Of a stretch of DNA of 64,000 nt, positions 37,400 through 47,800 are shown piece after piece. A program made the translations under genes and the position numbers. The DNA is taken from IMG/VR virus record IMGVR_UViG_3300027741_000002, positions 1 to 64,000 of that record, one strand, 5' to 3'. The DNA is from a virus. Under the pieces are notes generated by a model. That model had not been told where the DNA came from and made no database searches. It worked only from the letters and a program-made list of their open reading frames with translations. Position 1 is the stretch's first letter, and every line of letters begins with the position of its first letter.

Positions 37400-37624
37400 T
37401 TACTCTGACTCTATGGATGTGTATTGAGCCTCGAGCGCGGCTATTTGAACATTGTAGTTCCCAATTACCTTGTTTGCACTGGCCACTATTGAGGCTTCAG
37501 GTGCATCTAGGGCATTTTGCTCGATAAGGTTTAACTCGGCGTTAAACTTATCAACTTTTATTCCTCGAATACGAGAAGCAACTATAGTTAATTTTTGCTC
37601 CTTAGTTATATCTTTATCTGACAT
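37400..37624 (-). CDS. Small hypothetical protein, paralogue of 37668-37889
   Basis: A 74-residue helical protein beginning MSDKDITKEQKLTIVASRIR and ending NVQIAALEAQYTSIESE. Its plan (MSD, two helices, an IGNYNVQI-type turn) equals that of the upstream protein (IIGDYSLQISTLES), so they arose by duplication. Function unknown, possibly a short-lived early protein affecting the host. Confidence 0.62.
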   Translation of the reverse strand: MSDKDITKEQKLTIVASRIRGIKVDKFNAELNLIEQNALDAPEASIVASANKVIGNYNVQIAALEAQYTSIESE

Positions 37625-37667
37625 TTTCTTCCATTTCTATTGTAGTTATTTATTTTATTTTTAGTAT

Positions 37668-37889
37668 TTATACTGCCAAATTAGACTTTAAAGATTCTAA
37701 AGTGCTAATCTGTAAGCTGTAATCTCCGATTATTCTAGTTATATTCGTGTGTATTTCATTATCTACACTTCCTATAGTCTCTAACTCTACTTTTCTGAGT
37801 TCATGACTGTACTGCTCAGCCTTAAGTTCCATAATATGGGCGTTAATTATTGCTATTTTTTGATCATTATTAAGTTCTATATCTGACAC
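37668..37889 (-). CDS. Small hypothetical protein, paralogue of 37400-37624
   Basis: A 73-residue protein with GTG start at 37889 behind AAAGGAG. It begins MSDIELNNDQKIAIINAHIM and has IIGDYSLQISTLES. It is the first gene after the structural block on this strand and lies behind a TATAAT (37938-37943), so it probably heads the early/replication operon. Confidence 0.62.
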   Translation of the reverse strand: MSDIELNNDQKIAIINAHIMELKAEQYSHELRKVELETIGSVDNEIHTNITRIIGDYSLQISTLESLKSNLAV

Positions 37890-37937
37890 GATTGCTCCTT
37901 TTCTTTTTTATATTCTCTAGTATATGGTGTAGTTGTT

Positions 37938-37943
37938 ATTATA
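37938..37943 (-). promoter_or_regulatory. Candidate promoter of the replication-side operon
   Basis: A perfect TATAAT on the minus strand lies 49 bases before the 37889 start and overlaps the stop of the last virion gene. The -35 region (CACATC near 37966-37961) is not a match. The position at the boundary between structural and replication genes supports it. Confidence 0.42.
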
Positions 37944-39822
37944 CGCTTTGTGAGAATCCAGATGTGTATGTTTGTCCATTAGTTCCTAATATTGTTGCTT
38001 GGTAGCTTCCCCACCTGCTAGCGGTAGTTGTTGGAGTATCTCCGTCTGTTGTTCCTATTCTATAGTTCCACGGTATACCGTTAATATTTCTAGAGCTAGT
38101 TGTATAGGACCTAGTGCCACTTGCAATGATAGTTCCAGTAGAGCTTCCAGAACGAATTCTCCACGGGTAGCTAGGGTTTCCAGACGTACTTCCACTCCAA
38201 TAGGCGTTATCCCATCCCCAGTTAAACGTAGATCCAGACCTAAAGAAATACGGAGGATTAGTGTTTAATGATATAGACGGTGTAACAAAAGAGGACGCGG
38301 TAATAAATCCGACGCTAGCACTTGCCGTGTCATTAGTGATAGACGTTAAAGTCACCGTAATATTGTAAAAAGTACTTGCAGATAGACCGCCTAAAGATAC
38401 TGACGTGGCAGTAGTACCGGTTAAAAATACCGGCCCTCCGCTTATGCTATATGTGTCTTGATTTGTAGATGACCAAGAAATTGTTGCGCTACTAGTTGTT
38501 ATTGAAGTTGCATTAAGTCCGCTTATAGTAGGAATAATTGGTGCCTGAGTTACAGTAAAAGAGAATGGAGAACTCCAATCACTAAATGTTGAACTAGGAA
38601 CGGTATCACCACTAGGAACGGTGCTTCCATCATTTACAGCAACAGATCTGACATACGCATACCAAGTGCCAGCGCTAGTAGGTCCAGAACTATCTGTTAC
38701 AGGACTAGATGCCCCAAAACCGTCTGGTGTAAATGAAGGACTTGGTGTTGATGTAGTAGATTGCCACCAAATTTGATAGTAAGGTCCCGAGCCACCAGAA
38801 AAATAAACGGATACAGGCTGTGAATTAGAGTTTCCAGCGGACACAAAAGAAATACTTGGAGGAGTCAGTACGGACGTAGTAGAAAATGTAACACTTCCAT
38901 AGTTAATTCCAGTAAAATAGTAGTTGTTTGCTCTCACTAAAACCGTGTACGAGGTGCCACCTGAGAGACCGGTAATATTGGCAGAGGTGTTTGCTCCTGT
39001 AGATGTCCAGCTTGCTCCTCCGTTTGTAGAGTAGTCATAGCTTTGAATCGCGGACATTCCTGTACTTTCTCTAACAGGAGCTGTCCAAGACACAGTGGCA
39101 GAAGTTCCGGTAATGCTAGAAGCGGTAACTGAGGTTGGTGCCTGGGAAGATGAACCTTGATCTGCAAGTACACTAAAGTATCCGTCATCGTTAGATCCGG
39201 AGGTAACAGACGACGAGGCAAGCCACACCGGATGAGTTGACGTACCAAACTCTGTAAACGATGTAGCAAATGCATTTGTAGTTCCAAAATAAACCCTATA
39301 CTCCGCACCGACAGTTCTGCTGGTAGTAATCGTACTATTGCCAGTTCGTGAGCCGTCAATATAGTATGCGGTGGCAGCGTATGTGGAAGAAGGAAAAGAA
39401 ACTAATTTAATTAACGCATAGTCTTGTCCGTTAATAAAATGAACCTCGTACTGGATTTCAAAATCAGTCCCGCCTGAGAAACGTTTTCCACGCCAAAAAA
39501 CGTAAAATCTTGTGTCACTTGAGGCCCAACGTACAGAGTTCATCACGAGGTCCGCTGGAAGTATGCCTAGTACACGACCTACAGTATCTGATATACTTAT
39601 AGCAGACTGTCCCGAATCAAGTGCGATATAGCCGTTTGTTCCAATATGCAACGTGCTCCCGAAAGAGAAAGTGCTGGACAGCCCAGTTCCTGGCCAAACT
39701 TGAGTCCAACCTGTTGTTTTTTTAATATAAGCTGCAGAGGCAGAAACCCAGCCGGTAGTTTTCTTAAAGTGTACACCTGTGGCAGCGACCCAACCGGTGG
39801 TTTTCTTAAAGTGTACTGTCAT
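37939..39822 (-). CDS. Tail protein with fibronectin type III domains and a triple N-terminal repeat
   Basis: A 627-residue protein. The first 40 residues repeat a KKTTGW unit three times (VHFKKTTGWVAATG; VHFKKTTGWVSAS; AYIKKTTGWTQVWP). A PilC-like beta region follows (IALDSGQSAISISD), then two FN3 domains (APTSVTASSITGTSATVSWT, about 225-315; and about 425-510 with ISGLNATSITTSSATISW) and Ser/Thr-rich beta segments. It ends the virion operon and is likely a tail-tip or adhesion protein that binds carbohydrate or protein on the host surface. Not essential features such as peptidase motifs were seen. Confidence 0.72.
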   Translation of the reverse strand: MTVHFKKTTGWVAATGVHFKKTTGWVSASAAYIKKTTGWTQVWPGTGLSSTFSFGSTLHIGTNGYIALDSGQSAISISDTVGRVLGILPADLVMNSVRWASSDTRFYVFWRGKRFSGGTDFEIQYEVHFINGQDYALIKLVSFPSSTYAATAYYIDGSRTGNSTITTSRTVGAEYRVYFGTTNAFATSFTEFGTSTHPVWLASSSVTSGSNDDGYFSVLADQGSSSQAPTSVTASSITGTSATVSWTAPVRESTGMSAIQSYDYSTNGGASWTSTGANTSANITGLSGGTSYTVLVRANNYYFTGINYGSVTFSTTSVLTPPSISFVSAGNSNSQPVSVYFSGGSGPYYQIWWQSTTSTPSPSFTPDGFGASSPVTDSSGPTSAGTWYAYVRSVAVNDGSTVPSGDTVPSSTFSDWSSPFSFTVTQAPIIPTISGLNATSITTSSATISWSSTNQDTYSISGGPVFLTGTTATSVSLGGLSASTFYNITVTLTSITNDTASASVGFITASSFVTPSISLNTNPPYFFRSGSTFNWGWDNAYWSGSTSGNPSYPWRIRSGSSTGTIIASGTRSYTTSSRNINGIPWNYRIGTTDGDTPTTTASRWGSYQATILGTNGQTYTSGFSQSV

Positions 39823-39831
39823 AGTGTATAA

Positions 39832-41226
39832 CTACCCTCTAAGCCAAACGTCACCGGCAACACCGTCGTATACCGTAGGAGCAGCGGTATTAAAATATAT
39901 ATTTCTTATAGATACAGAATTGTTTGATGAATCTGAGCTATAGTTACCAAACTGATATAGTTGAAATGTCCCTGGTGAAACTCCAGTACCTAATTGAATT
40001 GACATATTAGTTGCGCCAATCTCCATGTATGACGTGCCACTTGTGCCTTGATTCATTTTTATAAATGGATATGAAGCAAAAATACCGTAGGTTGTTGCCG
40101 CTGGCCTCATAAAAAGACTTGCAGTTTCTACAAGGGTGTCTTGAAGTGTTATAGACTCTATGCCGTTAGATATTTCTCCAGGATTTGGAAATGAAGCGGA
40201 GGAAGAATAGAAGCTAATTGTATTTGCTTGACTAGACGACATCACTATTCTGTCAGTGCTTCCGCTTGTACTTAAGTTTAGTGATCCTCCATTGATCGTT
40301 CCTCCGTTAATGGTTGGCGATGTAATGGATACTGATGCCATAACTGTGCCTGCAGTAATTTGATTTGCGTTAATCTGACCTGTATAAATTGTTCCCGTGC
40401 GGAGAGTGCCTGCGGTTAGAACATTTACGTCAAGCGTGTTTGCTTGGATGCGACTGGCGGATATAAAACCTGATGTAATTTTTGCCGCGTCAAGATTAGC
40501 AATCACAGCGTTAGCAAGAGTGTTAGCTACCCAGGCGGTTCCATTGAATGTGTACTGAGCTAGCACCTCTGAGGCGACATCTGTGCTCGCCATCTTCCAC
40601 CAAAGATCACCATTTTTATATGCTATGCCTCCGCTGTCAGAGGTGCCAGATGCGTCTGCAGTAGAACGAATAATTCTATTTTTACCATTAGCTGTATTTG
40701 TAGCGGCAGTTGCTGCCTGCGCTGCCGCAGTAATTGCGGTGTCTTGAATATTAGTCCAAGCGGTGCCGCTCCACACATACAACTTGTTGCCGTCATCCGT
40801 GTCGTACCAGATGTCGTTTGTCTTTAGACTTGCGCCAGAAGGTGCGGTAGTCTGTGCATATATTGTATTTTTTCCATCAGCGGTTAGCTGAGCGTTTGCA
40901 TCTGTGACAGGGACAAAATCATTAAGTGTTGCACTGTACACATTTGTTGCACCGTCATCTGGATTTACCCAGGTAAAACCTTCTTTTAGATATTCTGTTG
41001 GCTGCGTTGGTGAGACAACGGTAGTGCCAAACGCTGCCTCGTTAGGAGTAATAGCATCAGCTGCAACTGTTTTTGTAGTTACCGCGCGAAAGCCAAGTTT
41101 CTCAGTTGTTACAACGTTTGCTTTAAGACGTTTTGGTGAAGGATTTTTTTCAATCTTTCTAACACGACTTTCAACGCTAACTATAATCTTGCCGATTCCT
41201 TGACGGCGTCTTCTTCTACTGACCAC
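39832..41226 (-). CDS. Minor tail protein / tail-fibre-like
   Basis: The GTG at 41226 is preferred over the TTG at 41235 because AGG lies nine bases upstream; it gives a 464-residue protein. A short basic N-terminus (SRRRRRQG) is followed by a repetitive helix-strand region (AVTTKTVAADAITPNEAAFG), modules such as TNDIWYDTDDGNKLYVWSG, and a parallel-beta-looking stretch (ITAGTVMASVSITSPTINGG, TINGGSLNLS) of the kind seen in phage tail-tip side proteins. C-terminal lectin-like domain ends GVAGDVWLRG. Overlaps the hub gene by 11 bases. Confidence 0.72.
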   Translation of the reverse strand: MVSRRRRRQGIGKIIVSVESRVRKIEKNPSPKRLKANVVTTEKLGFRAVTTKTVAADAITPNEAAFGTTVVSPTQPTEYLKEGFTWVNPDDGATNVYSATLNDFVPVTDANAQLTADGKNTIYAQTTAPSGASLKTNDIWYDTDDGNKLYVWSGTAWTNIQDTAITAAAQAATAATNTANGKNRIIRSTADASGTSDSGGIAYKNGDLWWKMASTDVASEVLAQYTFNGTAWVANTLANAVIANLDAAKITSGFISASRIQANTLDVNVLTAGTLRTGTIYTGQINANQITAGTVMASVSITSPTINGGTINGGSLNLSTSGSTDRIVMSSSQANTISFYSSSASFPNPGEISNGIESITLQDTLVETASLFMRPAATTYGIFASYPFIKMNQGTSGTSYMEIGATNMSIQLGTGVSPGTFQLYQFGNYSSDSSNNSVSIRNIYFNTAAPTVYDGVAGDVWLRG

Positions 41227-43183
41227 GCTTATCAACCTGCGCTTCCGTGACTAGTGTTAACTCAACTTCCTCGCCAAAACTTGGAGTGTCTGGAACCGTT
41301 ACCTTGTATCCGTCTATCTTGCGAACGATAACGGTGTCACGCACCTCAAGATCACTTGCAAGACGCATGCGAATAAACTCGTCTTCAACTATAATCGAGC
41401 ACCAGTCTCCCGGAACGTATTCCCCGATAACAGGTGATAAAGATCCGTTAACCCTAACCTTGATGTCTGATATTGGAGGACGTGCCTCTGTTAGATAGCG
41501 CTCCGCGTGTGAGTAAAGCAGCTCTTCATCTTGAACCTCGCTGCGAGTTTCATTGGCGTCAAGGATAGGCCAACCGTTAAGAAGCATGTCCGTTGCGGTT
41601 GCAACCGCATACGGTTGGCTAATGTTACTGCCTAGATCCGGGATATTTCCTACGACAAAGAAACGTGTTGCCGCGTTCTCGGCGTTCTCTTCCATGGTAA
41701 CGTTAATGATGCTTCCAGGATACTCGAAGACAAGTTGATCCGCGCCATAACGACTAGGAGGAGATACCTCTCCTGCGGCAGGAGGATTTGGATAGTCAAT
41801 TGCAATTAAGACAAACGTGCGGGTAAACGTAGGTATATCTCCAACATAGACAAGATCACAGTCAATGCGATACTCGAAGCCGTCAACTGTATCCGAGTAC
41901 GCGTCTAGTTCCTCACCTGCGGACTTTAGTTCGTATCCACGGTAGTTGGTATTTGGCACGTTCTTACCGCTATACGCATCTGTAGAGTACTGTAGGTCAA
42001 TGTCAGAATTTCCAGGATACGGTCCGTACGTTCCGTATTTAGCCGTAGGTTGAACTACAGCGGTGCCTGCCGCAACTGCGGTTGATGCCATGTCACTATC
42101 CGAGACATATATAGTAAATGTAGTAGCGGTAGGCGTTGCTAGTATGTATTGCTTGCCGTCAAAAACGGTAAGGAACGTTGTAGGATCATCTACACCGGAC
42201 AGCGTAACATATTTACCGGCGGTAAATCCATGCGAAGTAGACGTAGTTAATGTTGCAACATAGTCTACGACCGACTTAGACGTAACTGTCTTAGTTATAG
42301 TTGATACTGAAGCCGTAGCCGATGAGGCTATGGTAAACGTAGTAGTAGTAGGAGTTGCAATGACATCCCACAGACCGTCCAAGGTCCCGTTAACGTTATA
42401 GATCTCCACCGTCTGCGTAGGTATAACGTCGTGTGCGGTAGCCGTTGTAATCCTAGTTACTCCTCCGGGGGCGGTGACTGAAGTAATCTGTAGCTCTGTC
42501 GCAAGTGCAGGTTCGATATCCGTGTTAGGGAAACTGATCCCGCTAAAATCAACGAGGATCTCGTCAAGAAGTTGACGTACAAAATCATAGGTATCAACGC
42601 GCGCGTAGACCGTTACACCTGGGTATGAACCGTTAGGTACCGACGTTCCGGTAATTGTAAACGTCGTGTTGCTGGGAGAAGTTGCAATTGTATAATACCC
42701 GCTATATTGAAAATCTCCAACTTCTACGAACGAGATTCTTACCGCCGACCCCACAGGAAAAGCGTACTCTAAGGCTTGAAGTGTTCCGGTAATAGTTCCG
42801 CCTGAGACAACAAGATCCGCGCCAAAATCATGTGTCCATGTCTTCCAGATATCACGGTGGTGGAAGTAGCTTGTAAACTCTGAAGCCGAGACGTTAAGTG
42901 AACGTGAAACTACGTCGTATGACCGGTGCCACACTATACCGCCCCAGATACATACGCCGTCGCGCACTACGTATAGTCCTGTTTTTCCAGGCATGGTGCT
43001 GTTATATATGTCCATAGACGAGGTATCTGGAATTACCGGAATAGTTCCGCCAAACGAGCCCGCGGCCTTAATCGAACGCTCGAATGAGACACCGCGAAAT
43101 GGAATTTCAGCAAGTACCTGGTTTGTTAAAAGATCGGTAGTAAAATAGCGGTACTCTACGGATACCGTATCGGTCATTACCAT
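41216..43183 (-). CDS. Tail hub/baseplate-like minor tail protein
   Basis: A 655-residue protein. The first 120 residues (EIPFRGVSFERSIKAAGSFG, GLYVVRDGVCIWGGIVWHR, SASEFTSYFHHRDIW) correspond to the siphovirus gp37-like/hub proteins that seal the tail and carry the central spike. A long insertion at about 215-375 holds two beta modules (HDVIPTQTVEIYNVNG; THGFTAGKYVTLSG-like), each ending with a VxPTxTTFTI strand, the same module as in three other virion proteins. The C-terminal third (EENAENAATRFFVVGN; ISDIKVRVNG) resumes the hub fold. Confidence 0.78.
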   Translation of the reverse strand: MVMTDTVSVEYRYFTTDLLTNQVLAEIPFRGVSFERSIKAAGSFGGTIPVIPDTSSMDIYNSTMPGKTGLYVVRDGVCIWGGIVWHRSYDVVSRSLNVSASEFTSYFHHRDIWKTWTHDFGADLVVSGGTITGTLQALEYAFPVGSAVRISFVEVGDFQYSGYYTIATSPSNTTFTITGTSVPNGSYPGVTVYARVDTYDFVRQLLDEILVDFSGISFPNTDIEPALATELQITSVTAPGGVTRITTATAHDVIPTQTVEIYNVNGTLDGLWDVIATPTTTTFTIASSATASVSTITKTVTSKSVVDYVATLTTSTSHGFTAGKYVTLSGVDDPTTFLTVFDGKQYILATPTATTFTIYVSDSDMASTAVAAGTAVVQPTAKYGTYGPYPGNSDIDLQYSTDAYSGKNVPNTNYRGYELKSAGEELDAYSDTVDGFEYRIDCDLVYVGDIPTFTRTFVLIAIDYPNPPAAGEVSPPSRYGADQLVFEYPGSIINVTMEENAENAATRFFVVGNIPDLGSNISQPYAVATATDMLLNGWPILDANETRSEVQDEELLYSHAERYLTEARPPISDIKVRVNGSLSPVIGEYVPGDWCSIIVEDEFIRMRLASDLEVRDTVIVRKIDGYKVTVPDTPSFGEEVELTLVTEAQVDKRGQ

Positions 43184-43230
43184 CTAAGTTGTACCTCATT
43201 AAGTAGATTTGTCGTTGAATACATTGTATA

Positions 43231-44868
43231 CTATCCAAGCCAGGCAGATCTGTAGTAGACAGCTAGAGATGCGGTGCTTGTTGCGGTCCCGGAATCTACA
43301 AAGCTAAAGTAGTTATCGCCTGGAGCTAGAAGAGTCCACTCCGCAAGAACGTCGACAAGACTACGCTTGCCGACCGCGTCTCCGTTAAGTGTAACTACGT
43401 GGTCGCGCGTATCAATCTCAAGAACATCCGCGGTAGACGTAATTGTTCCAGAGGCAGCCGACGATACTACGTTTGTAGCTGTCTTAGCGTAGGTTAGCGT
43501 AGTAGTTGTCGGGACAGTTAATATCGTAAAGGTACCGTTGAACGTAGCGTTTACGCCGGATACAACTACAACGTCACCTGCAAGAAGGCCATGCGCTGCC
43601 GCCGTGGTTAGCGTGGCAATGTTACCTGTTAGAGCCTTGTTAGAAACGGTAGGTGTCAGGACTCCGCGCAGAGACTCGATAATTGTAAGAGACTCGTTTG
43701 TAGTCTGGTTGAAAATAGTTGCGGGTCCTGTTAGCGGACCTGAGATCTGCAAGATCACCGGCGCGTATGCATTACCGGTGTTAGTTATCGTGCCGGCACC
43801 TGAGCCTTCAACACCCGAGTTTGCTCCTTGGATAGTTACGTAGCGATAGCCAAGCTCGTCCTCCGCGTACCACTCGTACTTAAGAGGGTCCGGAGCACGT
43901 AGTCCGATAGAAAACTCCGTGCGTCCTCTTGCGTTAATTGTTTTAATATCAGGACGCCCACTAAGACGCACATAGGAAGCCTTGGTTGGCTCCTCGTCAA
44001 CCTTAATCCACGCGCCTACGTAGACTAGATCAGTTTCCTTAATAAGCTTATCTCGCGACACCTGAACTAGCGAAGGGTCAGGAGTAAGGAACACTCCATT
44101 AAGGGTTAATTGACGCGCTTGATAGCGTCCACGTACATCGTAGGACCCGTCTCCCCAACCACGTGGAATATCACGAACCTCCGGCTCTGGGTGCACCCAC
44201 CAGCCTTCAATGTCCGTACACACCCATACCACGCCGTTCTCATCGATAGTATTAAGAATAAGATCTCCGATAGCAATATCAGCGTTAAGCTTCATTCCCG
44301 TGATATGAGGAATTGGCAAAGGTGTAAGACCTAGGTTTACCTGTGTGTTCTCGTATGACTGAGTTACATCGTCAAAGTATTCTCCAACGTATGATGCATT
44401 CTCAAGAAGAATCGCATCAACTAAGAACTTCTTACCAGCCGTTCCAGCTAGAGGTTGAATTACAGATATGGTAGCTGCAACCGCAAGTGCAGGCGCTACC
44501 ATTACGCCTTCTAGACGAGTAAAATCACTGCCTGTAGGAATTTCTATCGCATTAGTTGAACTTGTCGAGATAAGCGTCCCACCGGAGACAGCGGTATACC
44601 ACTTGACGTCAATTCTTAGCGTGCCTGTTTCTTGATTATCAGGCACCTTTACGTATGCGGACACCGCATATGAAGACGCAGCTGTCACCGCGATTCGTGA
44701 AGCTGTAACAACACCGGAGTTAATAGAGGCAGCCTTTGTAATCTGCAAGCATGACGTTCCGTAGAACGAGTCGGTGGTGATACGCGCGATGGTTGATGAT
44801 CCAGTAGAAGACCAACCGGTTATGTCTGTCTTAAATGAAGGATTAGTTACTAAGTTAACTCTTGACAT
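43231..44868 (-). CDS. Distal tail-like protein with N-terminal carbohydrate-binding-type domain
   Basis: Start at ATG 44868, one base after the tape-measure stop, gives 545 residues; the longer reading from 44925 overlaps the conserved tape-measure tail. Residues 1-170 (NLVTNPSFKTDITGWSS, SFYGTSCLQI, SYAVSAYVKVPDNQETG) have the NPSFE-gW...G jelly-roll look of CBM_4_9-type domains. The middle (VRGRYQARQLTLNGVFLT; LYVGAWIKVD) and later APDPLKYEWYAEDE resemble distal tail (Dit) proteins. A repeated beta module (HGLLAGDVVVVSGVNATFNG) lies at about 415-475. It probably links tail tube and hub and may bind host glycans. Confidence 0.74.
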   Translation of the reverse strand: MSRVNLVTNPSFKTDITGWSSTGSSTIARITTDSFYGTSCLQITKAASINSGVVTASRIAVTAASSYAVSAYVKVPDNQETGTLRIDVKWYTAVSGGTLISTSSTNAIEIPTGSDFTRLEGVMVAPALAVAATISVIQPLAGTAGKKFLVDAILLENASYVGEYFDDVTQSYENTQVNLGLTPLPIPHITGMKLNADIAIGDLILNTIDENGVVWVCTDIEGWWVHPEPEVRDIPRGWGDGSYDVRGRYQARQLTLNGVFLTPDPSLVQVSRDKLIKETDLVYVGAWIKVDEEPTKASYVRLSGRPDIKTINARGRTEFSIGLRAPDPLKYEWYAEDELGYRYVTIQGANSGVEGSGAGTITNTGNAYAPVILQISGPLTGPATIFNQTTNESLTIIESLRGVLTPTVSNKALTGNIATLTTAAAHGLLAGDVVVVSGVNATFNGTFTILTVPTTTTLTYAKTATNVVSSAASGTITSTADVLEIDTRDHVVTLNGDAVGKRSLVDVLAEWTLLAPGDNYFSFVDSGTATSTASLAVYYRSAWLG

Positions 44869-44869
44869 T

Positions 44870-47800
44870 TTATGAACCGCCCTTACGCATCTGGAATGCA
44901 ATCTGGCGTGAAACCATATTGGCAAGCTCTGATTCGTTCATACCTGGAGATGGATAAACGTTAATAATGTTCCCACCTGAGCCACCAGCAAGAAGTTTAA
45001 TCATTGACTTGTCACGCTTAGATAGACCGTCTGGGTCAAGAGGCTCAACGCGCTCTGGACGACCAGCTTCTCCGATACGCGCAATAGTTCCTCCAAGTGA
45101 AGGATTAACTACGCCACCTAAAGCAAAGTTAGGTATTTGTGGAATGTTAATTCCAAACTGAGTACCACGACCAGGAACACCAACGATATCTGGGATCTTA
45201 AACGAGATCTTGTTCATTGCACGAATAAGAACGTTTATCAAATTTATTACCATATTGATAGCGCCTTTAAGGCCGTCTGTTAGCCAGCCCCAAATATTTC
45301 CTGCGCCTCTAGCAAATCGTGCGCCAAGACCAGAAACAAAGGTTACTATAGTCTCAAATATAGCCTTCGCGCCAGTCCATGCAGCGTCAAGTCCTGTCTT
45401 TAGAACGTTCCATACAAAGCTAATTGCAGTTGTGACTAGTCCAATATATGTCTTTACTCCTGCAACAATAAGATCCCACACGAATTTAATTGCAATCCAT
45501 ACAGCGTCAAGAGCGGTCTTTAGAATGTCCCAAACAAACTTAATGACAGTAGTTATAGTTGAGATGTAGAGTTTGATACCTGCGACAATGAGATCCCAAA
45601 TTATCTTAATTCCATCCCAGACAAGTTGAAGTCCTGTCTTCAGAACGTCCCAGACAAACTTAATAACAGTAGTTACAGCATCTATGTATAGCTTGACTCC
45701 TGCGACAATGAGATCCCATATTACCTTAATAGCATCCCATACTGCTGAGAGGGCTTCCTTAAATCCATTCCATGCCTTTGGAAGCCATTCAACAAGCCAG
45801 TCGATGACAGAGCCAACTGCGTCCTTAATGGCAGCCCAGACCTTTTGAACAAGCTCGCGGAAGGCTTCATTCTTCTTGTAAAGTACTACAAATATTGCTA
45901 CCAAAGCTGTTATTGCTACAACAATTACGCCGATAGGATTAGCGGAAAATGCAATAGAAAGAAGCATCCACGCAATTCTAAATCCTTCAATAATAACCTT
46001 AAATATCTTAAACACGTTCATAAGCATAGACAGTGGCTTAAGCACTAAGAATAGAAGTCCGGCGCCAAAGGTAGAAAACAGAATGCTTACTGCTGTAAGA
46101 GCTAGAGCAATTCCGTGGAACGGTGCGGTAAAGTTTAGAATTGCCTTAATCACTTTATTGTTAAGAATGGCTAGAACAACCTTTGCAAGAACATCAAAGG
46201 TACCAAAGAAGGTCTTAATTGTAGAGGTATTGGTGAGAGCGTCAATTATCTTTGTGATTGTTACAACAAGACTTGCGAGCGCAGGTGCGCCTTCGTTTGT
46301 CTTTGCTAAGATACTGCCAAACGGCTCCGCTGCCTTGCCAATTGTGTCCCAGAACTTCTTGATGTTTGGGTCATCGCCAAGCTTTAGGATTTCCTTGACA
46401 AACTTACCGACGTTACTTAAGATTGATTTAGTGTTCTCAGCAGCTCCTGCAAAGTAGGACTTAAGAGTTGCCTGACCTTCTGTTGATCCAGAGAATGCCT
46501 TAAATGCTCCTGTAATATCCTTAAAGTAGTCAAGCATGATCTGGCCGCCAGTGCCAGGACCTGTATTAGCCTTAATGATGTTACCAAGGCCACCTGCGAT
46601 GTTTCCAATGATCTTTCCAACCTCGGCAGCAACTCTACCAGCCTCGTTAAAAAATGCCTTAAGCTTCTCTGGATCTGCGTTAAGCTTTTCGTCAAGAGAC
46701 TTTGTAGTTTTAGTTAAGTAATCAAGAAACCTTTGTAGCAGTGGATCTACTGCTTGAAGAATAGAAAGAAAGACACCCCAAAGATTACCGGTAATTCCAC
46801 CAAGTTTACCGATAGCAGTTGCTGCATTAGTAAACACTGTTGTAAGCTTAGATAGATTAGCAGGAGCTGTAATTGCATTAGAAATAGATATCGCGACGTC
46901 ACCAAGTGCTGTTCCTACTTCCTTAAGACCAGTCTTTAGTATAGGGAAGGCCTTATCAACGAGAGTTGTAATCGCTGTTTGTAGTGGAGGAAGAAGAGCT
47001 CCTGCGGCTGCCTCTTTTAACTTTTTAATCTCTGGTTGAAGATTAGAAATAAAGTTAGCAAAATCTTTTTGTGATGCTGTTAAATCAAATAATGGATCTA
47101 TAGATCTACCAGAACGACCTTTTGCCGCGTCTGACTGTGCACGAGCAAGAGCTTCTTCTGCATCTTTTTGCTTCTGTAGCGCATCAACTTCAGCCTTTGA
47201 CCTGGCGTCTCTTGCGTCAGCAACTGCGCTATCTGCCTGTGCCGCGGCTTCACGCGCCGCAACAACCGAGTCAAGACCGTCAACGCCGGTTTTTGCAAGA
47301 CGCTGCTGCTCCTTGGCAAGATCAGAGTTTTTGTCCTTAGCACGACGAAGGTTAAGGTCAGCCTCCGCATACGCAAGTTGCGCCTCACGACGAGCACGAG
47401 AATTAGGTGGAAGATCTTGGACACGTGCTAAAGCTTCGCGCGCCTTTTCAAGATCAAGGCCCGCGCGCTTTTCAGCAAGTGCGGCATCCTCTGCATCAAA
47501 ACCCATTTGTTGAAGTTGCTCGTTACCATCTTTAAGCGCGGTGGTAAGAGCTTCCTGAGCTTTTGTAAACTTATTTTTTGCGTCTGTTACTTCTTTATCA
47601 GCTCTAGTTAAGGCTTCTGTGTTACTTGTAACTACTCGTAGAAGAGCTTTTTCAGCGTCTGTAACTCTACGTTTTGCAGCAGTGTCACTCGCTGCTGCCA
47701 TATTCTTTTGCTTATTAAGCGCGGTTACGGCCTTGAATACACCCGATAAGGCAAGCTTAGCTGTTATCGCACCTATGCCGATGTCTACTAGACCGGCGCC

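Noticed and set aside
44866-44925. Longer start for the distal tail protein
   Set aside because: The added residues overlap the tape-measure C-terminus; NLVTNPSF is the normal beginning of such domains.
45210-45569. Plus-strand ORF opposite the tape-measure repeats
   Set aside because: Antisense shadow of the 40-residue repeats without start signals.
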